Numbered from the stretch's first letter, positions 32,418 through 44,987 are shown. The stretch is 64,000 nt of DNA from Corylus avellana (GCF_901000735.1 NC_081546.1:15010302-15074301), one strand, 5' to 3'. Numbers and translations are program-made. Notes: generated by a model from the letters alone, not told the origin.

Positions 32418-35248
32418 TGTAACGCCCCGATATTTGAGCTAGCAAATATCGAAGTCGTGACGCTGCAACTTTAGAAAATACAATCTTACAGCGGAGTATG
32501 TATATTTTTTTCTTTTTCTATGACCTAGGAATAACTTACACAACACAGTTGAGCTGACTGAAATACCTCGAGGTGATATATTATTAAATAAAATAGAAAC
32601 ATGGTTTTCATTACAACATATGTATACAATAGGTGTACCAAATATATGCCACAGACGGCACCTAAATTAACATAGTAATATCTATTAAGTTTACACACAT
32701 CACCATACATAATAAAAGCGATTAACATAAATGAGACTTGCTCCATAGAGTAAGCATAAATCCTGCAGTAGATGGTCTATCAACCATCAAAACCAGTAAA
32801 AGGACCATCGTCCTCACTTTCTATCCCTGCACCAAGATCTATGTAAAGATGACGTTATCATATTTACATAGGCAAACAAGTGAGTAATCTATTTTCCTAG
32901 ATATAAAGACTAAAAAGACTAATTTGAACAAATAAGATTAAAGACTAAAATATATAATAATGAATGAGTTGTGAATGCAGCGTAATGACAGATTAGTTTG
33001 TGTTTTATGATAATCTTTCTTCAACCCTCTTCTCATGAGCTCTCAGCCCGCTTACGTCCGTTATGTCCCTCACACTTTAGAGGTTTACCTGTTTGGTGCT
33101 GGCAACTACACCGCCCCAGCTTAGTTATATATTAGGCCTTTTGGACGGTTATATACCCCCATCCACCGAGATACCGACAATTCCTCGCGGCAATCCACCC
33201 AGCTTGTTCTTAAGGTGGCTATCTTATCAGCCCATTTTATTAGACACATTATGCAGCAGTTGTATTGCAAAATTATATCAATAAGACAAAATAAGAATTC
33301 CTATAACAATAAAACAAAGCTAGTACTCAGTAAGTATATCCATACTTACACTCCTTAGTGTAGTATTCTGCTCCACTTCTGCATATAATACATACATACA
33401 AACAATACTTAGTTCATTCTCCAATAATATCATTGTTTTAAAGACACTCATCTTTTTATATTTATTTATTATCCGTCACTTCATCTTTACTTACTCATTT
33501 TATTATATTAATATAAAATAGTCATATATAACTAGTTAAATGACTGAATGTAAATGTTAAATGCATATTTCGGGGATGACCTCAAATAGTCTTTACCGCC
33601 AGAAATATGTACAGAAATTTAAATGACATAAAAGAAATGACTGAATGTAAATGTTAAATGCATATTTCGGGGATGACCTCAAATAGTCTTTACCGCCAGA
33701 AATATGAACAGAAATTTAAATGACATAAAAGAAATGACTGAATGTAAATATTGTTAAATGCATATTTCGGGAATGACCTCAATTAGTCTTTACCGCCAGA
33801 AATATGACATAAAAGAAATGACTGAATGTAAATGTTAAATGCATATTTCGGGGATGACCTCAATTAGTCTTTACCGCCAGAAATATGACATAAAAGAAAT
33901 GACTGAATGTAAATGTTAAATGCATATTTCGGGGATGACCTCAATTAGTCTTTACCGCCAGAAATATGACATAAAAGAAATGACTGAATGTAAATGTTAA
34001 ATGCATATTTCGGGGATGACCTCAATTAGTCTTTACCGCCAGAAATATGACATAAATTTAAATGACATAAAAGAAATGACTGAATGTAAATACTGTAAAG
34101 TAAATAATATATAGATAATATTATAAGTCCTTAATTGATTTTGTCCACTAACTCTTTATTATTAATTCACTTGTTCCATTACTTTATTTTACATTATACG
34201 CTTTATTTGGTCTTTAAACAATTAAATGAGGACAAGTAATAAAAGCAATAAATCATGATATTTATACATGAAACACTTACCCAATAATCCTTTAGAAGTA
34301 AAACTCCACCAAATCTTCTCTAGGTAGCTAGTTTTAGAAAAACGCTTGAACACTACAAGAAAGATCTAGGCTATATGGTATTTGAGTAGAACTAAGAAAT
34401 AAAATGAAAGGAGGAGCAAACAATTTTACTTGTTCTAAGATTGTAAAAACTCAAGTGAAAGTGAATTTAGCTATAGGCTCTATTTATAAGAGAATGGATG
34501 GTTAGGATTTATTTTTACACATTTGATCTAAGGGTTGAGATGGATTTAACCAAAAGTATGAACCTAGTCCATATTTCATGCTCTATACCAATTGATATTT
34601 TCGTCCAAAATGAGGGCAGTGTATTCCGATCCATTTTTCAATGTCCAAACGTACTCCGATTGACATGAAATTTTGAGAGTAGATAGAGGACTCCGAGACA
34701 AACATTTTATATTTTTGGTTCGACTTCATCCGAGTTCGTTTGAGTCTACTTTGGCCTGTACAAAGTTTCCTATTCAACTTGGGCTTTAATCTATTTGCAT
34801 TGGCCACTTGCCTTATTAAATAATTATAATCATGATATTTACTATAATCATCATTACTAGAAGACTTTAAGCTTTCAACAAAGGTGGCTAGCCTTGATAT
34901 CTTTCTTTAGCAGTTTTAATCCCATTTAGACAGTATGAAAATTAAGACACTACTTTTTAGGCCAAAAACTGAAAAGCTTCAAATTAATTTATGACTTCAC
35001 TAAACACCAATACAAATAATTTATTTACTAGATTGAGTTTAATTATGCCCATAAACATATTAATGAAGCTAAATTTTAGAATTGAAGTGATATACAAAAG
35101 ATGTCAAAAATCAATGTAATATACCTTTAACACTAAATAGTTATTCAATATCATTAATCCACATATCATTGATCTAATTTATTCATTCATATTTTTTTAA
35201 TTTATTTAATATTGTTTATATAAGAGTTTTAAAATCTAGGTCGTTACA
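32418..35248 (-). mobile_element. Solo LTR, family D, private to copy 2
   Basis: A 2831-bp LTR with ends TGTAACGCCCCG and GGTCGTTACA, flanked by perfect 5-bp duplications GCACC (32413-32417 and 35249-35253). Copy 1 has the empty site at 9182-9186. Read on the minus strand it starts TGTAACGACC and ends GGGGCGTTACA, and TATAAATA lies at plus 34481-34488, so minus is the likely transcriptional orientation. The TGTAACG-type ends and 2.4-2.8 kb length resemble Tekay/Del-like chromovirus LTRs (inference). It contains the tandem array at 33538-34073. Open stretches in it, such as 32525-32746, also occur in the other family-D copies and are not genes. Confidence 0.9.
33538..34073. repeat. Tandem array in LTR-D, six units
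   Basis: Units begin AAATGACTGAATGTAAATG at 33538, 33635, 33732, 33816, 33897 and 33978, with a seventh partial start at 34074. Lengths are 97, 97, 84, 81, 81 and 96 bp. Each contains ATTTCGGGGATGACCTCAA (GGGAATG in one unit) and CTTTACCGCCAGAAATATG. The shorter units have lost a CAGAAATTTAAATGA segment. Confidence 0.92.
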
Positions 35249-35614
35249 GCACCCATACCTAATTCGTTGCTTAAGAAAATCAATAGCTTAAGGAGTAGAC
35301 ATTCATACCCTTAGGTTGGCAAACATTAAGTATTTACAATATGATTGGATTATTGGCATATTGTTATATTATCGAAGTATGATTAGTGGTGGATATCAAA
35401 GCCATACCTTTAGCTTTTCATTTATCTTTATATCTTTTTATTTCTTTTTCACAATATCAATTTAGTGACAAATTGATACTTTTATCAATTCTAAAACAAA
35501 TTCAACAATCCTCGTGGAACCGATTTCGTACTTGTTGCACTATACTATCATTTGATTTTGTGCACTTGCGAGTAAAACATACTAAATATTATCTATTAAT
35601 TTAGATAGTATTTA

Positions 35615-36307
35615 GGGAAAAGTCCATATAACCCCCTCAAACTATCACAAAATTGACAATGTCCCCACCCCCCCAAAAAAAAAACTTTCAATTGTGACAA
35701 TGTCCCTCTTAAACTACAAAAAATTGTCAATGTTCCCCCCGATGACGAAACTACCCTTACTAAAATAAAAACAAAAAATAATAAAACTTCTAGAAAAAAA
35801 ACCTAAAACTAATAATAAAAAAAATCCAAATGGTAGAAAATTAATTTTTTTTTTTTAAAAAAAATCCTTTTTATAAAAAAAAATTTTCGATTTTCGATTT
35901 TTTTTGTTATAAAAATTTCGTTTTTTATTTTGTTTTTTAAATTTTTTAAAATAAAATTTCAGTTTTAAAAAAAAATATATTCATTTTTTTAAAAAAAATA
36001 TTATGATAAAAAATTTAAAAAATTTAGTTTAAAAACTAATTTTTTTTAAAAAAAATGTTCTTTTGAAATTAAAATTTTTTGTTTTTTAAAAATTTAATTA
36101 TTATTATTATTATTATTATTATTTTAATTTAGAAGGGTATTTTTGTCTTATTAAGAAATATATAAAAGCATTTTGATCTTTTTGTTATTCTTGGGGAGGA
36201 CATTAACAATGTTTTGGTAGTTTAGGGGGGCCATTGTCACAATTAAAAGTTTGTGGGAGACATTGTTAATTAGGTGGTAGTTTGAGGGGGTTATTTGGAC
36301 TTTACCC
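35615..36307. mobile_element. Mutator-like MITE, copy 2
   Basis: A 693-bp counterpart of 9548-10228 with the same 9-bp duplications TAGTATTTA (35606-35614 and 36308-36316). It is at the same site as in copy 1, so it inserted before the two copies separated. Differences are mainly in homopolymer and (TTA)n lengths. Confidence 0.8.
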
Positions 36308-36330
36308 TAGTATTTAGTACAACAAGTTTT

Positions 36331-36348
36331 CAGCGCCGTTGCCGGGGA
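36331..36348 (+). other. Primer-binding site, tRNA-Asp type (A1, copy 2)
   Basis: GCGCCGTTGCCGGGGA, preceded by CA where the tRNA-Asp complement would have TG; otherwise as in copy 1. Confidence 0.8.
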
Positions 36349-36726
36349 TTGTTTGATTTTGTTTGGAATTTTTTTTCTTTTAATTTAATTTAATTAATTC
36401 ATTTATTTATTTATTTATTTTATTTTATTTTATTTATTTATTTATTTTCTTTTTCTGTTTTTCTAGTTTTTTTCCGCAGTTCTTGTTCTACCTCTGAAGG
36501 TGCGCTAGAGTGCCCAACCAGGGCGATCGAGCACACCTCACGGTGCGATCGATCGCACATCCATAGAACAGCACAGTTACTGCACTAATTATAGATCTGA
36601 TTTTTTTTTTTCTTTTATTTCATGCAGGGTCAGTTGAGTCAGGATCTTCATAAGTTTTATTTTTAATTTTGTTTTTATTTTTCCTTCTAATTTTAACTTT
36701 TTGTTATTTTATTTTTAATTTCACAC
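36349..36726 (+). other. Untranslated leader of A1, copy 2
   Basis: As in copy 1 but with an expanded (ATTT)n-like stretch at about 36391-36448. The GC-rich motif patch lies at 36496-36560. Confidence 0.6.
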
Positions 36727-37374
36727 ATGTAGGGAGGTATTCCGACACCCTATGGACCATGTTCATTATGTTATGACCCTTATCACCATGTTAGAAAATG
36801 TTTTACAGTGAGACAAATTTCTAACAAAATTAATGGGCATAAAAACATATCGTTCTTTAGACCAAGGAATGACAACTATCTTGATTCCAACAACCCAACC
36901 TGGAGCCAACGGTCAAAATTCTCATGGCAAGCTCAAGCTCCTAGAAATCATACTCCACAATTTAATGAACTGCATAATAAATCATATCCGCAGTTCTATG
37001 ATCAGATGGCTGCCATGCAGAAGACATTAAATATAATTGTAAACTCCATGATTACTCAGAACATCTCTCCCATTCAGCCAGCCACCCAACTCCAGGTATG
37101 TGCCATATGTTCTCATTCTGATCGTGCTATTGAAACTTGTCCTTTGTATTCATCTGCAGCTTAGGAGCAAGAGCCAAGGCTAGATAACCTGGAGAGTATG
37201 CTTTGCACCCTAGTGATTTCGCAACTGCAACTTATGACTGATCAAAAACAAATCAATACAAGGATCGATCAAGCTATTCAAAGGCTAGAAGTACAAATGG
37301 GACAATTGGCCAAAGAGCTGAGTGCATCTCCCATCAATTGGCCTCAACAATACCAAGAATGCATGGAGGAGCAA
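36727..37374 (+). pseudogene. gag fragment of A1, copy 2
   Basis: Counterpart of 10616-11274. The second codon is TAG, so an ATG start at 36727 is not usable; the frame is open from about 36808. It keeps the 4 bp lost in copy 1. The zinc-knuckle-like CAICSHSDRAIETC is therefore in frame, followed by a TAG at about 37162. It is fused to the right part of a family-A LTR at about 37375. It lacks a 15-bp repeat of ATGGAGGAACAATAC seen in copy 1. Confidence 0.7.
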
Positions 37375-37756
37375 TAAATCCTTTAAGAAAGAAAAGAATT
37401 AGAGTAGACACCCATGCCTAATTCATTGCTTAGGAAAATCAATAGCTTAAGGAGTAGACATCCATACCCTTAGGTTGACAAACATTAAGTATGCATAACA
37501 TGATCAAAGCATTGGCATATTGTTATATTATCTAAGTACAATTAGTGGTGGATATCAAAGCCCTATCTTTTATTATTATCAACTCAAAATCAATCTTTGT
37601 TTTGTTTTACTTATGCAATTTATTTTAAACAAAATTTAGCAATCCTCGTGGAAATGATCCCATACTTGCACCATATACTACTATGTTGACCATGTGCACT
37701 TGCAGGTAAAACGTACAATTATTTGCCTATTAATTTAGGTAGATATTTGCATAACG
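37375..37756 (+). mobile_element. 3' LTR remnant of A1, copy 2
   Basis: Counterpart of 11275-11656. The last bases read GCATAACG, so the terminal CA has been lost. Confidence 0.75.
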
Positions 37757-38403
37757 GTCAAAACGTCGTTTCCCCAAAAATGCTTCTAACCATAAGTTTG
37801 GGCTCGAGGCCGTCCATCCGCCCAAAAAGTTTCAGGTAGAACCTTGTTTGTTCCAAACGTCCACCTATCCTCCCAAACTGCTTCTAAACCCATCTAAATA
37901 GATTTCTAAGACCTCCTATCTCCAAATAAGGTCTCCATGCAATAGAAAACACAATGGAATGCTAAGCCCAACTCTAAGCAAGATCAATGGTATAACATGT
38001 CTAAAGTTTCAAACTAACGTCTAAGCTACTCTAGAAAGCATTAAAAGAGCATAACAACTTAGAAAGAAAAGTTAAGCGCAGAGGGTTACCTCCTATAAGC
38101 AACCTTCAAAAAAATGCCTCTCCTTCTCCACAAAACACACAATCTCACAAGAACACACTCACAAAAGGGTTTCTGGGAGCCTGGGGGCGAGTTTGAATGA
38201 GAAAAGGGCGAGGGTAGGGTTAGTATTTATAGAGAAAAAAAGCTGGAGATGCTCACCAATTACTTTGAAAAGTAATGGACTTTTGGTACTATAGGGGTGT
38301 ATGTCCGATCTATTTACCCAGCACTCCAAAGCCTGTAGCGTACATCCAGGTATTATCCAGAGATCAACCCAAAAGTAGAGTGCGTTCAGTACTATTGAGG
38401 CAT
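37757..38403 (-). mobile_element. Truncated antisense LTR-like fragment X, copy 2
   Basis: Counterpart of 11657-12302 with a few substitutions. The minus-strand TATAAATA is kept at about 38225. Identity remains tentative. Confidence 0.4.
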
Positions 38404-38680
38404 TGTTAAGTGTCAAAATATTTATATTTTACCCCTTAACTTACATGTGTTAATCCGTTAGTTTTGGTTAATTTATGCCATTGTAGTTCTTTTATGTGTT
38501 TTCCTTGATTTTGTAGGTCCTTGGAAGAAAATGAAGCAATCTTAGAAGTTTCGGACTTAAAGAGGGATTTTGACAAATATTGAAGGCTCTGGTAATGCGA
38601 TCGATCGCAGGGGAGCTATGATCGAGCGCACTACAGACGAAGACCACGAGCGCAAGGCACCTGCGATCTAGCGCCTAGCA
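38404..38680 (+). mobile_element. 5' LTR remnant of A2, copy 2
   Basis: TGTTAAGTGTC and about 275 bp of the family-A LTR start, joined directly to gag as in copy 1. The deletion predates the separation of the copies. Confidence 0.75.
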
Positions 38681-40205
38681 CAACAGAACCAGCCATCACG
38701 CATTGCTTATCAACCAGAGGTGGAAGGCAATTACTATATATCCCCACAAATACTCAATGCGTTGACCCACTTCAAGGCCATAGCTACTGAGGACCCTAAC
38801 TTGCATCTTAAGGAATTCTTTGATCTATGCAAGCTTCAGCACATACAGGGCCTAACTCTGGAGAGACTCAGGTTAGTCCTCTTTTCTTTTTCTTTGAAAG
38901 ATAATGCAAAATTGTTGTACAATTCCTTGCCTGTAGATTCCATTCATACTTTGGAAGAGTTAGCCACTTACTTCCTAAAGAAGTTTTTCCCAGCTCAAAA
39001 GACAAGGCAGCTTAAAAGGAAACTTCAAACGTTCCAACAGAGAGATGGAGATCTTTTCTTTAAAGATTGGGACCACTTCAATGCCCTGCTTTTGAAGTGC
39101 CAACATCACAACATCCCTCAAGATGATCAGGTACAAATTTTTTATGAAGGGTTAGATGACACTAACAAAGGAATGATTGATTCAGCTTGTGGAGGTGCAC
39201 TTATGGAAAAGAGCAGTGAGGAAGCCATGCAGCTCTTCGAAACACTAAGTGAGTACTCCCAACAATTCTACTCCAAAGGAAGGCGAGGAGTAAAAAGTAA
39301 AGGCATGTATGAAGTGAACCTAAATGGTGGATCACCAAATCAGATGGCTGCTATGGAAAGAAAGCTAGATATGATTGTCAAACCCATGACTGATCAAAAC
39401 ATCTCACCTAGTCAACAAGATGCAGAACTCCAGGTATGTGCCATACGTTCTCATTTTGATCACACCACTGAGACTTGTCCTTTGTATCCATTTGCAGATC
39501 AAGAGCAAGCGAACTATGTGGGACAAAACAATTATCCTCCCAAGAATAATCCATACTCCAACACCTACAATCCAGGGTGGCGTAACCACCCCAATTTCTC
39601 ATGGAGTAACAATCGAAATGCTCAAAACCCTCAAGGGCAGTAGAGGACTCCCCAACAAGCAGTCCAACCAGTTCAGGAGCTGAAGAAGAATGACCTGGAA
39701 AGTCTTGTACAACAATTTGTGTTTGCGCAACAACAAGCTAATGCAAAGAACGAGCAAGCTATTCAAAGACTGGAAGTACAAAGGGGGCAAATGGCTAAGG
39801 AGCTGAGTGAAAGAGAGCAGGGTGAATTTCCATCCCAAACAATACCTAATTCAAGTGGTCACCAGCAATTGAAAGCTGTCACAACTCTCAGAAATGGCAA
39901 GATCATAGGAAGAGAAGAGACAGCTCAAGCATCTCCAGAGGAAGCCTCAACATCTGAGGTAAGTAAAATAGAGAAGGTGAATGCACCACCCTTCCCTCAA
40001 AAGTTAGTAAAGCCAAAGAAAGAAAAACAACTTCTGGAAATTTTTGAGACCTTGAGAAAAGTTGAGATTAACATTCCTTTATTAGACGCAATTAAACAAA
40101 TTCTCTCATATGCTAACTTTTTAAAGGATTGTTGCACTCATAAAAGGAAGTTTCAAGAGCATGAAATAGTGGCTTTAATAGAGGAGGTAAGTGCGGTGTT
40201 GTTAA
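38681..40205 (+). pseudogene. gag and protease N-terminal part of A2, copy 2
   Basis: Same reading frame as 12580-14083. The longest uninterrupted stretch, 38720-39643, covers the Gag core (EDPNLHLKEFFDLC, FFPAQKTRQLKRKLQTF, GGALMEKSSEEA), the knuckle variant CAIRSHFDHTTETC and the N/P/W-rich tail. A private TAG at 39641-39643 ends it; copy 1 has a sense codon there. It lacks both gag stops of copy 1. Relative to copy 1 it has an additional short segment near 39927-39947. The frame runs on from 39644 to the N gap at 40206, so the protease active-site motif is not in the available sequence. Confidence 0.85.
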
Positions 40206-40305
40206 NNNNNNNNNNNNNNNNNNNNNNNNNNNNNNNNNNNNNNNNNNNNNNNNNNNNNNNNNNNNNNNNNNNNNNNNNNNNNNNNNNNNNNNNNNNNNNN
40301 NNNNN
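40206..40305. other. Assembly gap, 100 N, inside A2 of copy 2
   Basis: Aligning both edges to copy 1 (14083 and 14373) shows 289 bp of counterpart sequence, so the 100 N do not represent true length. The missing part would hold the protease active site and the left end of a family-B solo LTR. Confidence 0.95.
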
Positions 40306-41688
40306 AATATTGCATATTTGGACCCCTTTATTTATATTAGTTAATTCTTTAGCTGTGTCGTTACTTAATATTTTGTGTTAGTTTTGTGTTTTTAATGTTT
40401 TGTAGGTCATTAAAGAAAAACTACAGCTTTAAAGGGAAAAATGCAAAGTTTGGAAGAAAGCATACTTTGAGAAGACCTAGATTATGTGGTTACGTCTAAC
40501 CAAATCCAAGAAAAGGTTAAAACGGATTAAAGATCAGATTGGATTAAAGTTTAAATTGGATAAAATTTCGAATTGGATTCAAATTAAGATTCTGCACACA
40601 TCTTAGTATTTTGACCATAACTTTCTATTCAAACATTGGATTGAAGTGATTCAAACGGCATTGGAAAGCTAACTCAAAATACTACAATTAGTTGGGAAAT
40701 AATATTTTCCTAATTCGAATGGTTACTATGCCAAAATAGCCTCGCAATATAAGAACACAAATCTGGACGAATCTTATTCCGATTTCAGACCTCTATTTTG
40801 ACTGGGAGACAGACCTCTGAATTATCTAGGTTTACTTGCGCTTCTAGGACTTCCCTAGGCCTATAAATAGACTTCTTTGCATTCAAGAAAAGATATAGAA
40901 GTCCAGAAAGCAAAATTCTAAAGTTTTTCTCTTTTTAGTTTAGATTTTCTTTAGATTTAGATTTTATTTTTATGTGTAGCTCAATTCCCAACTAAGGTTG
41001 GGGATGAAGCATCACCGATGAAGAACATCAATACTTTCTTGTAAGTCTTTATTTATCTGATTTTATTGGGTTTAATATTTCAACTTTTTTACTTCTTTTC
41101 AATGTGTGGAGTGATTCTTGGATATCTTTTGTGATTCAAGGATACACTTGATAATTTAAGATAATTTCACAAAATTGATTGCTTGATTTTATTTGCCTAA
41201 ATAATTGGATATCCCTTGTGATTTGTTCTAAGGATACATTTGGTGTTTCAATTAAGATTTGATATCTTTTGTGATTTACGGATACATCTGATGATTTAAT
41301 TGATATTGGATTCCTTTTGTGACTTGTGCAATGAATGGATACATGTGATGGTTTTGATTAATTGTTCGAAGCATAGTAAAACATATCTAAGATTTTAATT
41401 GTGAAAACTTCAGATTAATATTGATAAACATAGAAGTATGTTGTTATGATTTGGTGAGTGTGAATTCCCAAACCTTAGTATTTTATCTCTTAGTTTATTT
41501 TAATTAGTTTATGTTTGTCTTTTAATTTCAAAATTCAAAACCTTTTTGGAACTATGTTAGGATTTAATTTGTTTAGATATAAATTGCTCTTTCAAAAACA
41601 CAATTCCTTGTGGGTTCGACCTCGCACTTGCAATCCATTAAACTACAATCGATTCGTGCACTTGCGAGTTAAATAAATTTGCACAACA
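40306..41688 (+). mobile_element. Solo LTR, family B, left end in the gap, copy 2
   Basis: Counterpart of 14361-15781, ending TTGCACAACA followed by the target copy GATAT (41689-41693). The first 12 bp and the left target copy lie in the gap. Confidence 0.85.
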
Positions 41689-42217
41689 GATATGGAAGAA
41701 TCTCCTATGCCATTGCCCTTACCCATCATCTTAGGAAGACCCTTTATGAAACCTGCTGATACAAAAATTTGTTTGAAAAAGGGTACTGTAAATATGAAGT
41801 TAAATGGTGCGAATGTAGAATTTAGAATATTTGATGCATTGGAGTTACCTCAAAATGATATGGAATGCTTTAATGTCTGTACGATTCATGGTGTTGTTGA
41901 TAAAGTATTTCAGGTCCATCACAATGATCCATTGGAGGCCACCCTCACCCATAGTTTCACAAGGCAGGACATTGAGCCAAAATCTAAAGATGTTACTGAT
42001 GACATCATTGAAACCGTGCACCTTCTTGAGGCCTCTCCAAAGCATCCAAGTAAGTACACTCCTCCCTTTGAGACTCTTGTTCCTACTAATACTACTCTTG
42101 TCTCTCCTATTGTCTAGGCACCAAATTTGAAATTAAGACAGTTGCCAGAGCATCTGACATATGCTTATTTGGGAGAGAACTAGACACTACTTGTGATAAT
42201 TGCCGCCAATCTAAGTT
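41689..42217 (+). pseudogene. Protease C-terminal part and linker of A2, copy 2
   Basis: Uninterrupted here, because the inverted solo LTR of copy 1 is absent (single ACCCT at 41941-41945). It has ILGRPFMKPADTKICLKKG, then MKLNGANVEFRIFDAL. The frame is open to a TAG at 42115-42117, after which the linker (LRQLPEHLTYAYLGEN) and a frame change lead to RT. Confidence 0.8.
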
Positions 42218-43621
42218 TTGGGGAACAAGATGTTGAAAATTCTTACAAAGCATAAAACAGCTTTAGGATTGTCCAATGCTGACATCAAGGGGATAAGTCC
42301 AGCCAAACGCATGCATCAAATCTTCCTTGAAGATGAAGCACAGCCAACCATGGATGCACAAAGAAGACTCAACCCACACATGAAGGAGGTAGTCATGGAG
42401 GAGATATTGAAACTGTTGGATGTTGGCATTATCTACCCCATCTCAGACAGTAAATGGGTAAGTCCAGTTCAAGTTGTTCCAAAGAAGAGTGGGATCACAG
42501 TGGTGAAGAATGAAGATGATGAGCTGATACCTACACGAATAACCATTGGTTGGAGGGTATGCATCGATTACCGAAGGCTGAACAAGGTGACCAGAAAAGT
42601 TCATTTTTTCCTACCCTTCATTGATCAGAGGCTAGAGAGGTTGGCTGGCCATATATATTACTGCTACTTGGATGGGAACAGTGGTTACAACTAGATTGCA
42701 ATAGAACCAAAGGACCAAGAGAAGACCACATTCACATGTCCTTTTGGCACATTCGCCTACAGAAGGATGCCATTTGGATTATGCAATGCACCAGCCACCT
42801 TTCAAAGATGCATGATGAGCATTTTCTCAAATATGGTGGAAAAATTCATTGAGGTATTTATGGATGATTTTAGTCTTTTTTGTTCTAATTGTGATGAATA
42901 ACTCAATCATCTGAAAAGTGTCCTCAAGAGATGTGAAGAATGCAATTTAGTGCTCAACTGAGAAAAATGCCACTTCGTGGTTCAAGAAGGCATTGTGTTG
43001 GGTCATTCTATTTCCAGTAAGGGCGTTGAGGTGGATAAGGCCAAGATTGACATCATCTTCAAACTCCCTCCTCCTACGACAGCAAAGGGTGCAAGAAGTT
43101 TTCTTGGACATGCCGGGTTTTATAGAAGATTCATTAAGGATTTCTCCAAGATCTCTAAACTCCTTTGTACATTGCTAGCCAAGGATGCCAAATTTTAATG
43201 GACTAAAGAATGTATGACTGCTTTTAACACATTGAAAAAGCAGCTCACATCTGCACCAATAATGATGGCACCTGATTGGAGCCTTCCATTTGAGCTCATG
43301 TGCGATGCCAGCGACTTTGCCTTAGGAGTTGTTCTAGGTCAAAGAATCAATAAGGTAGCTCATGCTATTTATTATGCTTCTAGAACATTGAATGATGCTC
43401 AGCTAAATTATTCTACTATTGAGAAAGAATTATTACCTGTCATATTTGCTTTGAAGAAGTTTAGATTATACCTGACTGGTTCTAAGGTTATAGTATTCAT
43501 TGACCATGCTGCTTTGAGATATTTGTTTGCCAAGAAAGATGCAAAGCCTAGATTGATCAAATGGGTACTATTACTGCAATAATTTGACCTTGAGATTAGA
43601 GACAAGAAGGACAGTGACAAT
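42218..43621 (+). pseudogene. RT and RNase H of A2, copy 2
   Basis: Counterpart of 17655-19058 with all five stops (42692, 42899, 42959, 43196, 43580). The RT core has FMDD near 42857. RNase H keeps CDASDFALG, where copy 1 has CNAS. LPFIDQRLERL differs by one residue from copy 1. Confidence 0.9.
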
Positions 43622-44987
43622 GTGGTGGCAGATCACCTATCTCGGCTACTTCATGAAGAAGAAGGAGAGGAACTTCCACTGAACGAAAATTTCCTAGATG
43701 AGCAGTTGTTTGCAGTTGACGTCCAACTTCCATGGTATGCAGATATTGTCAATTATATAACTGCCAAGGTTTTTCCTCCAGGTATGTCTAGTCAAGAAAG
43801 AAAGAGGTTCATGTCTATATCTAGACATTACCATTGGGATGACCCCTATCTGTTTAAATTCTGCCCTTATCGAATCATTAGAAGGTGTGTTTCAAAGGAA
43901 GAGCACTTGAGCATATTGCAGCATTACCATCTGTTTTCTTGTGGAGGACACTTTGGGGCCAAGAGAACAGCTCTTAAGATATTACAATCTGGTTTTTAAT
44001 GGCCTATTGTGTTTAAGGATGCCTTTTTGACTTGCAGCTCTTGTGATAGATGCCAAAGGATAGGTAACATCTCATCTAGAAAGCAGATGCTATTGCAAAA
44101 TATTCAAGTGGTCGAGCTCTTCGATGTATGGGGTATTGACTTCATGGGTCCATTTCCTAACTCATATGGTTATTTATATATTGTTGTGGGTGTGGATTAT
44201 GTGTCTAAATGGGTCGAGGCCGTCCCCTCAAAGACTAATGATCACAAAGTGGTTATGACGTTTTCACAGGAAATAAGCAACAGAGAGATCAAGTGGTCAA
44301 GTGGAGATAAGCAACAGAGAGATCAAAAGCATCCTAGAAAGGACAGTGAATCCCAGCAAGAAGGATTGGTCTCTGCGCTTGAATGATGCAGTATGGGCGT
44401 ATAGGACTGCATACAAAACGCCTTTCGGTATGCCCCCATATCGGTTGGTCTTTGGGAAAGCATGTCATCTACCAGTGGAGTTGGAGCACAAAGCGTATTG
44501 GGCCATCAAGAAGTTCAACTTTGACATGAAACAAGCTGGTGACAAGAGGAAGTTGCAACTAAATGAATTAGAGGAATTAAGGTGTGATGCATATGGGAAT
44601 GCCAAGCTCTATAAGGAAAGAATCAAGGTATATCATGATAAGACACTGGTCTGGAAGGAGTTTCATGTGGGACAGAAGGTATTGATCTACAATTCAAGAT
44701 TAAGACTGTTCCCTGGTAAGCTTAAGTCTAGATGGTTTGGTCCTTATATTATCACCCAAGTATTCCCCCATGGAGCTTTGGAGGTTCATTGTCTACAGAA
44801 GAATCAGACATTTAAGGTGAATGGACACAGAGTAAAGCCATACCTTGAAATGAACTTTACACCAAGAGATCAAGATTTGACATCACAAGATTTGGCACTC
44901 TTGTCTGTCCAATATGTAGCACCACCAAGAGCACTTCAGCCACAATCAGTGGAATTCAAGTGCATCGCCCCAAAACAGTGGCACTGA
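43622..44987 (+). pseudogene. Integrase of A2 with core deletion, copy 2
   Basis: Counterpart of 19059-20417. It is in frame through HYHWDDPYLFKFCPY, where copy 1 is shifted, and then has a private TAA at 43997-43999 in the HHCC region. The zinc-binding [18 protein letters not shown] and the C-terminal [17 protein letters not shown] are present. The segment with the second catalytic aspartate is missing at about 44260-44305, with the same duplicated AAGCAACAGAGAGATCAA string. The 3' stretch 44301-44987 is open throughout. Confidence 0.88.

Larger units (their letters stand above)
31260..36324 (+). mobile_element. 5' LTR of element A1 with three later insertions or duplications, copy 2
   Basis: The family-A LTR from TGTTAAGTGCC to GTACAACA. 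Inside it lie a 146-bp tandem duplication (31724-32015), the family-D solo LTR (32418-35248) and the Mutator-like MITE (35615-36307). Net LTR length without the two insertions and their target duplications is about 1.53 kb; without the tandem copy it is about 1.38 kb, as in copy 1. Confidence 0.85.

Noticed and set aside
32525..32746. Minus-strand open stretch in LTR-D, repeated at 54770-55069 and 58740-58961
   Set aside because: Recurs because the LTR recurs. The frame is not preserved between copies and shows no domain.
33538..34073. Regularly spaced repeats considered as a CRISPR array
   Set aside because: The units are contiguous tandem repeats of 81-97 bp without unique spacers, inside a plant LTR.
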